Shown here piece by piece: positions 9,401-16,401 of a DNA stretch of 55,483 bases. The position numbers and the translations under genes were made by a program. The stretch's first letter is position 1, and each line of letters opens with the position of its first letter. This DNA comes from Kribbella rubisoli (GTDB taxonomy: Bacteria > Actinomycetota > Actinomycetes > Propionibacteriales > Kribbellaceae), in NCBI RefSeq assembly GCF_004217145.1, contig NZ_SHKR01000001.1, positions 1-55,483 of the forward strand. The letters run 5' to 3'. Under the pieces are notes generated by a model, which saw only the letters and a list, made by a program, of their open reading frames with translations, was not told where the DNA came from and ran no database searches.

Positions 9401-10456
9401 GTCGCGGCGGCGGCCGCACTAACGACTCCCGAGCTGTCCGCCTACGGCTTTGACGACCTGCTGGAGGCGTTCCAACAGGACGGCTCATTCGCTACCGAAG
9501 TGATTCATGAGGCCGACCGCAACGCCGAGTGGCAGGCCTGGAGTGCGCTGACGGTTGAACAAGCAGCTGGGCTGTACCAGTGGGCCAACACAGCCCTGCC
9601 CAAGCCGCAGCCGATTCCGCCTGGGGTTGTTGTCAACGCCCATGACCCGGTCGGCGACTTCCGGCAGGTCATGCTCCGCTGCGTGGTTGCCGCCGGTACC
9701 GAAGAAGCGGCAATCCTTCTCGACGACCTGGCTCAACAGACGGGAAACATCTGGCTCCAGGCGGCGGCAAAGGAGCTTCGCGAAACCGTCCGGGCATCCG
9801 GGTGGTCGCCACCAAGGCCCGAGGAAGTGCTTGAACTGATCGCCGACCCACGCAAACGCGTCATCACCACCACGGCACAGCTCACCGAGTTGGTCCTGGA
9901 TGCGCTGGATGAGCTCAATGACGACCTGTGCAAGGACCGAGGGCTGCTGACCACGTTCTGGAACGAGGAGCGCCAACGCGGGAAGCTGACCGGCCACTTC
10001 TGGCCCGTCGACGAGAACGCGATGTCTACCCGCCTGGCCCGCGAACTCGAGACCAGGCTCAAAGGACGCGTCGTGCTGTCGCGTGAGGTGGAGGTCCAGC
10101 CACACCTCGGCAACGCAAAGGCCGACCGACCCGACCTGCTCGCGGTCGCAACGACACCGCACGCCACGCTCAAGCTGCCGATCGAGGTCAAGGGCAATTG
10201 GCACGACGAAGTTCGGACCGCCATCGAGACGCAACTGGCCGATCGCTATCTCCAGGGCCCGAGCGGCGCTGAGGGCATCTACCTTGTCGGCTTTTTCGCT
10301 TCCGACCGATGGTCCGATCATGACCCCCGACGTCGCGCCAAGGCGCGCAAGGAGACACGCACGGGCCTGGAGCGGGTACTACAGGCAAAAGCTGCGGACA
10401 TCGCTGACCGGGGGATCACCGTTCACGTCCGCCTCCTCGACCTCTCGCTCGCCTAG
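6479..10456 (+). CDS. NACHT-like STAND NTPase with C-terminal PD-(D/E)xK nuclease domain
   Basis: The 1325-aa protein carries Walker A GEPGAGKS at residues 60-67, a NACHT-like Walker B LTLAFDAFDE at about 117-126 and an Arg-containing sensor ASRG at about 155-158, very close to the N-terminus. Residues of about 350-1150 are helical and repetitive, resembling HEAT-like scaffolds of STAND sensors. The C-terminal 150 residues contain RPDLLAV and then LPIEVKGNW (Asp at about 1219, Glu-x-Lys at about 1236-1238), the signature of a PD-(D/E)xK restriction-endonuclease-like fold. The likely job is phage or foreign-DNA sensing followed by DNA cleavage; this is inference. Many Avs proteins carry the effector at the N-terminus, so the C-terminal position is notable. 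The start is GTG at 6479 after a GAAGGTGAG site. It is transcribed away from the SIR2-like gene. Confidence 0.75.
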   Translation: MGFVDGDMIAWTRWWVPSHVEVQTFDGVLPEPQGHIGPFLNPEVSTLAGFAGRRALILLGEPGAGKSAEVAGEVDRRRVAGEHAELIDLGGFSSAAEVKEAIREAVASWSLENSAELTLAFDAFDEPLVDIANLADVLGREIGRLDRATTKVLVASRGALWQQRLTAALQSWSADDVEILTLAPLTATDIRAAASTELHDVDEFVQATETAGGRVLAAWPITLKLLLAAARRGSLPERQRDVYNAGVEVLAAERGRRKERRQDGPTLARRIAAATTIAAVTLLSGRSVVVRRAEPGTSNNMVELDRLDAVGVSQEELDAAFDSALFVGEGNSRRWIHRSIEEYLCARALSDIPTNAALRLLTDPAYPGELLPQVADTATWLAALNSDVFDWLTEHCPSALLTPDLHGRPAPEKKCVLKALIARLKDGEPNTRRSAYKALKYPGLASDLEPLLDPAEPLWRRQEAMYIIAMTGVRDLDDQLISAVAEAATRQGYDADVELAGTAAWALEGVTDRSIIGQLRIVLADTSCPWPLRLALAPTLWPGHLTTAELLHALRDLTSSTVRGRLAGMFSRGFREGDVKAHDLAPWLAHLPYMDYYDRTAGRLATAILVEAVRSGEPSGEGWKSAISAVTTRMEVLRTLETADVGALPDDRRQLFAHEALRAVNPEQRVHELAARLDQSGFFQAADLEWWIEKLSEAPEEPLDNHPATAALWRLAWTTELDLPRNDLPDAAATILKEIFGEAVQARREETRRVNTQPEPLAQRSDEANRFSAERFSHLLAAGKFEPLREELDLDLDRSGSNWPVRAWDALDHDQRLLVARVAKRYLLGNPADSARIGDLAVTAHAILDAAAPDMLDEVPAETWLTLLPKLLRTPAGDTAAMAAALRALPHDADATTCVLIAKLREDAEAGFITLLGAQRQLALRGLGAEALTLAANLSMDRALTSLLVLAGRTAPSAAADLAARAIRDGGPRAVAAAAALTTPELSAYGFDDLLEAFQQDGSFATEVIHEADRNAEWQAWSALTVEQAAGLYQWANTALPKPQPIPPGVVVNAHDPVGDFRQVMLRCVVAAGTEEAAILLDDLAQQTGNIWLQAAAKELRETVRASGWSPPRPEEVLELIADPRKRVITTTAQLTELVLDALDELNDDLCKDRGLLTTFWNEERQRGKLTGHFWPVDENAMSTRLARELETRLKGRVVLSREVEVQPHLGNAKADRPDLLAVATTPHATLKLPIEVKGNWHDEVRTAIETQLADRYLQGPSGAEGIYLVGFFASDRWSDHDPRRRAKARKETRTGLERVLQAKAADIADRGITVHVRLLDLSLA

Positions 10457-10727
10457 ACGCCTGCGGCCGAGGTTGATCGGCCGCTCACGCAACCAGGCTG
10501 AGCAATCGCTCGACGCGCGCCAGCACCGAATCGCCGATCTCAAGGTCGAAACCGGCTCAACGAGCAACTTGAACAGACCCGGCAGACCTCGGCGAGGCGT
10601 AACAGTCCCCGCGTCAGAGACCGGCGCGGCGCGGGTCAGGCCCATCCGGACCTGCTCCGTTGCGGCGTTCCACTGGGGCTGTCCGCAGGACGCGCGGCGT
10701 AGTTGGCGGTCGCGGATGTTTCGGCGC
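10457..10727. other. 271-bp stretch without a supported gene
   Basis: Nothing convincing is seen on either strand between the end of the nuclease-NTPase gene and the small CxLGxHxGxHRD gene. All open frames are short and compositionally random. Confidence 0.4.
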
Positions 10728-10922
10728 TTAGCGATTCAGCCAGTCGGGGCGGGCGATGTCTCCGTCGTCGAGCCATTCGACTCCTGCCTCGTCCCGATGT
10801 GGGCCCTGGTGGTAGCCGAGGAGGCAGGGGTCATCAGTGCGTGGGTTGCGGCCGTCGCAGTCCAGTTCTTGCGCTGAGGTTAGTGCCGGCCACTCGCGCG
10901 ACCGGTTCCCAGTCAGGTTCAT
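10728..10922 (-). CDS. small CxLGxHxGxHRDxxGxEWL protein, 64 aa
   Basis: This short protein has a compact Cys/His-rich motif at about residues 32-51: PCLLGYHQGPHRDEAGVEWL, followed by an acidic tail. I recall similar small proteins beside XRE/DUF5753 regulators and in integrative elements of streptomycete relatives, which is why I accept so short a frame; the Cys and His residues could bind a metal. The start is ATG at 10922 and no strong Shine-Dalgarno is seen. It is the last of four minus-strand genes of the regulatory cassette and lies 164 bp after the XRE gene. A tandem CTTGCA element sits just upstream at 11065-11084. Function is unknown. Confidence 0.55.
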   Translation of the reverse strand: MNLTGNRSREWPALTSAQELDCDGRNPRTDDPCLLGYHQGPHRDEAGVEWLDDGDIARPDWLNR

Positions 10923-11064
10923 TCCGTACTCCCATCACAGCCATCGCCTGGAAGGGCCAGGGCGACAGGGCAGGGGAATCATGCACCGCCCGGTGCGCGC
11001 TCGGGGCTCTCCCGCCACCCTGACCGTGGTTAGACGGTAGGAGTTCGGCAGGTGCTCAGACTAC

Positions 11065-11084
11065 GGACTTGCACCGACTTGCAC
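11065..11084. promoter_or_regulatory. tandem CTTGCA direct repeat, candidate operator
   Basis: Two CTTGCA copies at 11068-11073 and 11078-11083 have start points exactly 10 bp apart. The same arrangement occurs at 12706-12721, at the other end of the regulator cassette. Here it lies right after the XRE stop codon and upstream of the 64-aa gene. Confidence 0.45.
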
Positions 11085-11086
11085 GG

Positions 11087-11941
11087 CTATTGCAGGGCCT
11101 CGATGGCAGATGCGATCAAGCGTCGCGCGGGCGCTCCGACGACCGCGATTTTGAATAGTCGGGCGAAGGCGTCGGCGTACATTGCGACCTCGCCAGGCTG
11201 CGTGATGGTGAGGTAGCCGGAGATCAGCTCGACGTTGACCTGGGCGTCGTCGAAGATCCAGAAGTCCTCGACTGGGGGCATCGCTGTGCGGTCGGCGCCG
11301 AGGGGCAGGACGCCGAGGGAGACCGATGGCAGCTCGCTGACGGTGAGGAGGTAGCCGAGTTGGCCGGCCATGATGTCGGTGTCGCCCATGACGTTTCGGA
11401 GGACAGCTTCCTCCACGAGAACGGCGAACGTCCGGTCCTTCTGATGGAGCAACTTCAGGCGCTCATTCCGCACCCTCACGGCATCCTCGACGTCGTCTGG
11501 GAGACCGCGGCGAGCCGCAGTGCCGCGGAGTAGGGCGCGGGTGTAGGACTCGGTCTGTACTGCACCGGGAATCAGCCACGGCGAGTACGTCCGGAAGCGT
11601 CTGGTGCGTTGCCACAGCGGCATGACGGACTCGTGGGCACGCCGCAGTCCCCCACGCTCCATCCGCCTCCATTGGACGAACATGCCCTCGATCGCCTCAA
11701 GCGAAGCGACGAGATCGCCAATCTGGTCTGAGGCGTCGCATTGAGCGGCCCATAGGCGAATGTCATCGGCCGAAGGTGAGGTCTTGCCATTCTCGATGCG
11801 TGAGACCTTCGATTCGTGCCAGCCGCATGATGACGCGAGCGCCCGTGCGGTGAGACCGGCAGTCTTTCGGATCTCACCGAGACGGGCGCCGAAGTCGCGT
11901 TTGGCCTTCTGGGCGTTCGAGAAGGCGGGGGGTGTCGGCAA
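11087..11941 (-). CDS. XRE-family helix-turn-helix regulator with DUF5753 domain
   Basis: The N-terminal part (about residues 14-70) is a Cro/C1-type helix-turn-helix with the typical LTARALASSCGWHESKVSRI pattern. About residues 95-280 match DUF5753, the putative ligand-binding domain of the Scr1/WhiJ-like regulators abundant in actinomycetes (PGAVQTESYTRALL and LGVLPLG motifs). Such proteins bind DNA and act with small partner proteins encoded next to them. Here the partners are probably the upstream DUF6879 gene and the 74-aa gene, in the same direction 17 bp away. The tandem CTTGCA elements at both ends of the cassette are candidate binding sites. Length (284 aa) is normal for the family. 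Confidence 0.85.
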   Translation of the reverse strand: MPTPPAFSNAQKAKRDFGARLGEIRKTAGLTARALASSCGWHESKVSRIENGKTSPSADDIRLWAAQCDASDQIGDLVASLEAIEGMFVQWRRMERGGLRRAHESVMPLWQRTRRFRTYSPWLIPGAVQTESYTRALLRGTAARRGLPDDVEDAVRVRNERLKLLHQKDRTFAVLVEEAVLRNVMGDTDIMAGQLGYLLTVSELPSVSLGVLPLGADRTAMPPVEDFWIFDDAQVNVELISGYLTITQPGEVAMYADAFARLFKIAVVGAPARRLIASAIEALQ

Positions 11942-11958
11942 CGGTTACAGGCCTCGTG

Positions 11959-12471
11959 TCAGCTCGGTTGATACTCCTTGTGCGGGATCGCTCGATCCCA
12001 CGCAGCGTCGAATGCTGCTACGCACAACTTAGCCAGATCGGGATCGTCGGAGCGCTCTTCACCCATCCAGGTCCCATTGCCGTCGCAGAAATTCCACAGG
12101 ACTGTCTGCTCGTCGAACACCCAGAAATCGTTCGGCGGAACCAACAGCCCGGCCGTCTGTCGACGTGGCAGCCATCGCACCTGCTCGCCGGCCGCGAGGT
12201 TGTGCGGCTCGGTGACGTCGTACTCGAATCGTATGTATTCACTGACCGGTTCAGACACGATGCGCGTACGCCGAACCTCGACACCTCTGGTGGTCGTCTC
12301 ACGAACCAGGTCGTGAAACGTCTTCCAGCGCACAGCAGGATCGAAGTGGTTGCCCGCTTTCCACTCGTTCCAGTCGAGGTCCTCCGGTTCATACAGATCC
12401 CGGGTCTCAAGGTGCATCGCGCTGTGCCTCGCCGAGCGGAAGAGTTGGAACGCGAGAGGTTCAGCTGTCAC
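11959..12471 (-). CDS. DUF6879 family protein
   Basis: The 170-aa protein matches the DUF6879 pattern: an N-terminal LFRSARHSAMHLETRDLYEP block, a conserved FEYDVT/PHNLAAGEQVRWLPR core and a C-terminal WVFDEQTVLWNFCDGNGTW block. The family is actinobacterial and routinely found next to DUF5753 XRE regulators. Its biochemical role is unknown, and a toxin-like or signalling partner role has only been guessed. The start is GTG at 12471, overlapping the end of the preceding small gene by 11 bp, so the two are probably translationally coupled. Confidence 0.75.
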   Translation of the reverse strand: MTAEPLAFQLFRSARHSAMHLETRDLYEPEDLDWNEWKAGNHFDPAVRWKTFHDLVRETTTRGVEVRRTRIVSEPVSEYIRFEYDVTEPHNLAAGEQVRWLPRRQTAGLLVPPNDFWVFDEQTVLWNFCDGNGTWMGEERSDDPDLAKLCVAAFDAAWDRAIPHKEYQPS

Positions 12472-12685
12472 CCATTGCTCCCCTCAGGACAGACGCCATT
12501 CGAGCTGGGATTCGCACGACAGTCTCATTCTCTTGCACGGCCGCGGTCGCGTTGACCTCGGCCATCGTTTCGGAGTCGAGCTTGAACCCCTGGATCACGA
12601 TGCTGCCGTCGGCCTCGTCGACCCAGACTGTCGGGCAGTTCGTGTTCGGGCACGGGTTGTCGGTGCCGATGTAGCGCAGTGCCAT
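12461..12685 (-). CDS. small hypothetical protein (74 aa), partner of the DUF6879 gene
   Basis: The protein starts with ALRYIGTDNPCPNTNCPTVW, containing a CPNTNC pair that could bind a metal, and continues with an acidic beta-rich segment. I chose ATG 12685 because GGACGGAG lies 7 bases upstream of it; a longer frame to ATG 12712 lacks a ribosome-binding site. Small genes like this commonly precede DUF6879/DUF5753 genes in actinomycetes, and it is first in the cassette. A tandem CTTGCA element lies 20-37 bp upstream of its start. Function is unknown. Confidence 0.65.
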   Translation of the reverse strand: MALRYIGTDNPCPNTNCPTVWVDEADGSIVIQGFKLDSETMAEVNATAAVQENETVVRIPARMASVLRGAMGDS

Positions 12686-12704
12686 GTCTCTACTCCGTCC
12701 GCGA

Positions 12705-12722
12705 GCTTGCATGGACTTGCAG
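12705..12722. promoter_or_regulatory. tandem CTTGCA direct repeat, candidate operator
   Basis: CTTGCA occurs at 12706-12711 and 12716-12721, again with a 10-bp period. It lies just upstream of the first gene of the minus-strand cassette and in the spacer towards the divergent integrase gene, where an operator controlling either promoter would be expected. Confidence 0.5.
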
Positions 12723-12866
12723 GATAGATGGAGCGACGTCAGATGCGAAGAGCCACTGGCGTGTCACGTAGCCGCTGCGAGCTTGCCGCCGTACGAACGA
12801 CGGTCGATTCTCTCCACGCTCCAAACGTTGAGCTGCCGCACATGGACACGATGGAGGTGCGGCGGG

Positions 12867-14204
12867 ATGGCGTATGTGAAGGATCAGTGGACTCGGGCGG
12901 TGAAGCAGGCGGATGGGACGTCGGGGCGGGTTCGGACCGCTAAGTGGGGGCGGGGAAAGCGGTGGTTGGCGGGGTGGGTGGATCCGGAAGGGCGGGAGCG
13001 GTCTAAGGCGTTCGGGACGAAGACGGCTGCGGAGCGGCATGGGGCTGCGATGGAGACGGATCGGGAGCGTGGGGAGTACATCGATCCGGATGCTGGGAAG
13101 GTTCGGTTTGAGGAGGTTGCCGCGAGGTGGCTTGCTTCGCGGGTGGTGGATCCGGCTACAGCTATGAAGTACGAGTCGGCTCTGCGGCTCCACGTCGTAC
13201 CTGTGTTTGGGCGGCGGCAGTTGCGGACGATCAAGCCTTCCGAGATCGCGGCGTGGGTGGCTGGACTCGATGCGCGGTTCGGGGCGTCTACGGCGCGTAC
13301 GGCGTACCTCGTGTTGCACGGGACGTTAGAGGTCGCCGTTGATGATGAGGCGATCAAGAGGAATCCCGCGAAGGCGCGAGTGGTCAAGGTGCCGGCGGAG
13401 AAGGGCGGGAAGACCACCGCCTGGAGCGACGAGGTTGTGCTGCGGATCGTGGAGGGGCATCCGCCGCAGTACAGGCCGATCGCCTCGATCGGTGCTGCGT
13501 GCGGGCTGCGGCAAGGTGAGTTGTTCGGGCTCGCCGAGGGGGACGTCGATTTCGACGAGATGGTGATCCGAGTCCGGAGACAGGTGAAGAAGCTCGGCAG
13601 GGAGTTCGTGTTCGCGCTGCCCAAGAACGACACCGAGCGGACGGTGCCGATGTCAGAAGGTGTCGCGGTGATGCTCACGGAGTACATCCAGACCGCGAAG
13701 CCGCGGGCCTACACGTTGCCGTGGGAGAAGGTTGACGGGAAGCCGCACACGGTCAACCTCTTGTTCCGGTGGACTGACGACAAGCACATCCGGGCGCGGA
13801 CGTACGACGAGCTCGTATGGAAGCCGGCGCTCTTCCACGCTGGCGTCATACCTCAGCCAACGAAGGACGCACGGGGCAGGCGGCAGTACCACTCCAGTCG
13901 CGAGAACGGCATGCACGCACTTCGGCACTACTACGCGAGCATCACCCTGGCGGACGGCGTGAACATCAAGGAGCTGGCGCAGTACCTGGGGCACGGCGAC
14001 CCAGGGTTCACACTCCGGCTGTACACCCACATGCTGCCGTCATCCCATGAGCGGGCGCGGAAGGCTGTCGACTCGCGACTGTCCCGGCTGTTCGCGATGG
14101 AGGCTCACGGAGCTGTGACGGAGCTGGCCGCCAGCCGGTCCCCCACGACCCACTGGGAACCCGACGGCGGCCAGTCTCTCGACGGCCCTGGAATCGGGCT
14201 CTGA
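12867..14204 (+). CDS. int: tyrosine recombinase / phage-type integrase
   Basis: The 445-aa protein has an N-terminal arm-binding region (Trp/Lys-rich, residues 1-70), a core-binding domain (about 80-170) and a catalytic domain with Arg215 in CGLRQGE, His350-x-x-Arg353 in MHALRHYY, His376 in LGHGD and nucleophile Tyr386 in RLYTHML. It catalyses site-specific integration and excision of a mobile element. I chose ATG 12867 because GGAGG lies 9 bases upstream; the open frame extends further upstream but without family-like sequence. In actinomycete integrative elements int usually ends at the attachment site. Here its stop is 13 bp from the 3' end of the convergent acyl-CoA dehydrogenase gene. 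No xis gene is recognised nearby. Confidence 0.9.
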   Translation: MAYVKDQWTRAVKQADGTSGRVRTAKWGRGKRWLAGWVDPEGRERSKAFGTKTAAERHGAAMETDRERGEYIDPDAGKVRFEEVAARWLASRVVDPATAMKYESALRLHVVPVFGRRQLRTIKPSEIAAWVAGLDARFGASTARTAYLVLHGTLEVAVDDEAIKRNPAKARVVKVPAEKGGKTTAWSDEVVLRIVEGHPPQYRPIASIGAACGLRQGELFGLAEGDVDFDEMVIRVRRQVKKLGREFVFALPKNDTERTVPMSEGVAVMLTEYIQTAKPRAYTLPWEKVDGKPHTVNLLFRWTDDKHIRARTYDELVWKPALFHAGVIPQPTKDARGRRQYHSSRENGMHALRHYYASITLADGVNIKELAQYLGHGDPGFTLRLYTHMLPSSHERARKAVDSRLSRLFAMEAHGAVTELAASRSPTTHWEPDGGQSLDGPGIGL

Positions 14205-14720
14205 CCTGCGGAAACGTCTACCTGATGCGCATGCCTGAGATCGCGCGGGCGATGACGAGGCGCTGGATTTCGGAGGTGCCTTCGAAGATGGTGTAGATCT
14301 TGGCGTCTCGGTGCATGCGTTCGACCGGGTATTCGCGGGTGTAGCCGTTGCCTCCTAAGATTTGGATGGCTTCTTCGGTGACTTTTACGGCTACTTCGCC
14401 GGCTTTGAGTTTGGCCATGGAGCCTTCGCCGTGGCGGTAGTCGGGGGTTTCGCCTCGCATGAGGGCGGCGGACATGTTGGCGGCTCGCCAGACCAGCAAC
14501 CTTGCGGCGTCGATCTCCAGGGCCATGTCGGCGAGTTTGAAGGCGATGCCTTGGTTGTCGATGATGGGGCGGCCGAATTGTTCGCGGGTTTTGGCGTAGT
14601 CCAACGCGACCTCATAAGCCGCTCGGGCGATGCCGATGGCTTGGGCGCCGACGATGTGGCGGGTCATTTCGAAGGTTGCCATCGAGGCGTTGCGGCCGGT
14701 GGAGGTAGGGGCCTCACCCC
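14205..14720. other. candidate attachment-site region at the 3' end of the acyl-CoA dehydrogenase gene
   Basis: The integrase stop is followed after 13 bp by the end of the acyl-CoA dehydrogenase gene and no tRNA gene is present. Within the last 160-170 codons of that gene, codon choice moves from AAG/CAG/GAG to AAA/CAA/GAA, with GTA and TTA codons appearing. This would fit a 3' segment supplied by the integrated element, as happens in icd-type integrations. No second att copy is visible in the window. Confidence 0.3.
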
Positions 14721-15567
14721 GGGCGGTGGCTTCAAGGGCCTCGTGCGCCCGCGCCAACCGCTCGTCGAGTTTTTCCTTGCCGCCGAGGACGTTCGCGGCG
14801 GGGATGCGGACGTTGTCGAAGAAGACGTCGGCGGTGTGGGAGGCGCGGAGGCCGTGCTTGCGGAGCTTGGTCCCCTGCTCCAGGCCGCGAACCTCAGACT
14901 TGGGTACGACGAAGGCCGCCTGGCCCTTGGTGCCGAGGGAAGGGTCGACGGTCGCGACAACGACGTGGATGTCGGCGATGCCGCCGTTGGTGGCCCAGGC
15001 CTTCTGCCCGTTGATGACCCACTCGTTGCTAACGGCGTCGTACACAGCCCGCGTCCGGATCGCCGACACGTCCGAACCCGCGCCAGGCTCGGAAGAACAA
15101 AAGGCGGCCACGCGTACGTCGTCAGGAGTGCCGTAGCAGCGGGGCATCCACTGGCTCCACTGCTCCGGGGTGCCGTTGGAGAAGATGGCGGACGACGCGA
15201 GGCCGGTGCCCTTCAGGGACATGCCGATACCGGCGTCGCCCCAGAAGAGTTCCTCGTGCACGAGCGGCATCAGCAGACCGGACGGGTCGATGAAGAGGTT
15301 GATGTTGGCGTCGAGGCCGTACAGCCCGATCTTGGCGGCCTCCTGAATGACCGGCCACGGGGTTTCCTCGCGCTCGTCCCACTCGGCGGCGGCCGGGCGG
15401 ATCACGTCCGCGGCGAACGTGTGGGCCCAGTCGCGGATCTCGAGCTGCTCGTCGTTCAGCCCGAGCGAGAACGAGCTCCAGCCCGGTCGGGACCGCTCGG
15501 CGCCGAGTTCACCGGCCAACGCCATCACGTCGGCGGAGACCGCGGGCTTCGGATCGGTCATGGTCAT
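14218..15567 (-). CDS. acyl-CoA dehydrogenase
   Basis: The 449-aa flavoprotein carries out alpha,beta-dehydrogenation of acyl-CoA. Visible family signatures are the FAD/substrate block [18 protein letters not shown], the WATNGG strand, the [12 protein letters not shown] motif and the C-terminal [18 protein letters not shown], whose EGTSEIQR supplies the catalytic glutamate. I chose ATG 15567 because GGAGG ends 6 bases upstream; the ATG two codons earlier abuts the GGAGG. The gene is divergent from a TetR regulator and the thiolase/FabG/MaoC operon, so all probably serve one beta-oxidation-like route under shared TetR control. The 3' third has codon usage unlike the 5' part, and the integrase gene ends immediately beyond it. 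Confidence 0.9.
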   Translation of the reverse strand: MTMTDPKPAVSADVMALAGELGAERSRPGWSSFSLGLNDEQLEIRDWAHTFAADVIRPAAAEWDEREETPWPVIQEAAKIGLYGLDANINLFIDPSGLLMPLVHEELFWGDAGIGMSLKGTGLASSAIFSNGTPEQWSQWMPRCYGTPDDVRVAAFCSSEPGAGSDVSAIRTRAVYDAVSNEWVINGQKAWATNGGIADIHVVVATVDPSLGTKGQAAFVVPKSEVRGLEQGTKLRKHGLRASHTADVFFDNVRIPAANVLGGKEKLDERLARAHEALEATARGEAPTSTGRNASMATFEMTRHIVGAQAIGIARAAYEVALDYAKTREQFGRPIIDNQGIAFKLADMALEIDAARLLVWRAANMSAALMRGETPDYRHGEGSMAKLKAGEVAVKVTEEAIQILGGNGYTREYPVERMHRDAKIYTIFEGTSEIQRLVIARAISGMRIR

Positions 15568-15596
15568 CAACATCCTCCAACAGGCGGCAGTACGAT

Positions 15597-15651
15597 GTTA
15601 CCGACGAGTGTAACCGTCGTTTGCACCAAGGGGTACCGCTGTGGCTAAGAT
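15597..15651 (+). promoter_or_regulatory. divergent promoter region with GTTAC/GTAAC operator candidate
   Basis: GTTAC (15597-15601) and GTAAC (15610-15614) form an inverted repeat with an 8-bp spacer. Downstream are TTGCAC (15621-15626) and TAAGAT (15646-15651), plausible -35 and -10 boxes 19 bp apart. The TetR ATG at 15658 begins 6 bp after the -10 box, so the mRNA is probably leaderless. The inverted repeat is well placed for TetR autoregulation and for control of the divergent dehydrogenase gene. Confidence 0.45.
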
Positions 15652-15657
15652 CGATCC

Positions 15658-16401
15658 ATGAGCTCCGCGCTGCTCGCGATCGGACGCCGCCGGACCACGG
15701 CGGAGCGTCGTCGCGACCGGGAGCGGGATATCATCCGGGCCACCCGCGAACTGTTCGACGAGCGCGGCACGATCGACGCCCAGATCGACGATATCGCCAA
15801 GCGGGTCGGGATCAACAAGGCGCTGATCTACCGCCACTTCGCCGGCAAGGAAGAGTTGTTCGCGCTCACATTGGTCGACTACCTCGGCGAGCTCAACGAC
15901 CAGCTCACCAGCGTGGACAACCTGAGACGAGCACCGCTCAACCGGCTCAAGGCGCTCAGCGAGACGTTCGTCGACTTCTGCCTCGGCTACCCCGCGTTCA
16001 CCGACTGCGCGATGAGCCTGCTCCGACGCACCGGTGAAGAGCTGTTCGGCGAGATCACCGAGCCCGTGATGATGAAGCTCGGTACGGCGATGGCCGCGCC
16101 GCTCGAGCGGATCGCGGCGATCCTCAAGGCCGGCCAGCGGACCGGTGTGTTCGACGAGGTCGACACCGACTACCTGGCCAATCACCTGTACACACAGACA
16201 CTCGGATCGTTGCATATGGCAAGGGTCGGGCTGATCGTATCGAGCGGACAGCCCGGACACCCGGTGGTGCATCACGCGGATGTCGGTACCGTGCGAGAGA
16301 CTGCCATCACGGCAACCCTCGCAACAGCTGTCGGACGCAAAGCACTCAAGATCCAGCGCACTTCCGCCACCGCACGAAAGTCCAAAGGAGACACATCGTG
16401 A
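15658..16401 (+). CDS. TetR family transcriptional regulator
   Basis: The N-terminal helix-turn-helix (about residues 20-65) reads IIRATRELFDERGTIDAQIDDIAKRVGINKALIYRHFAGKEELF, given here only as a description of the usual TetR pattern with its YRHF recognition end. The remaining 180 residues form the helical ligand-binding domain. It is likely a fatty-acyl-CoA-responsive repressor, since it heads an operon of thiolase, FabG and MaoC genes and diverges from an acyl-CoA dehydrogenase. Its TGA overlaps the thiolase GTG by 4 bp, so the genes are translationally coupled. The ATG is directly preceded by a -10-like box with no Shine-Dalgarno, consistent with a leaderless transcript. The C-terminal tail is Lys/Arg-rich. 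Confidence 0.88.
   Translation: MSSALLAIGRRRTTAERRRDRERDIIRATRELFDERGTIDAQIDDIAKRVGINKALIYRHFAGKEELFALTLVDYLGELNDQLTSVDNLRRAPLNRLKALSETFVDFCLGYPAFTDCAMSLLRRTGEELFGEITEPVMMKLGTAMAAPLERIAAILKAGQRTGVFDEVDTDYLANHLYTQTLGSLHMARVGLIVSSGQPGHPVVHHADVGTVRETAITATLATAVGRKALKIQRTSATARKSKGDTS

Noticed and set aside
14205..14230. tRNA gene as the integrase attachment site
   Set aside because: No cloverleaf or TψC-like sequence is present between int and the dehydrogenase gene.
14362..15648. 428-codon + strand frame opposite the acyl-CoA dehydrogenase
   Set aside because: Gly/Val/Arg-rich shadow; the minus strand encodes an unmistakable dehydrogenase.
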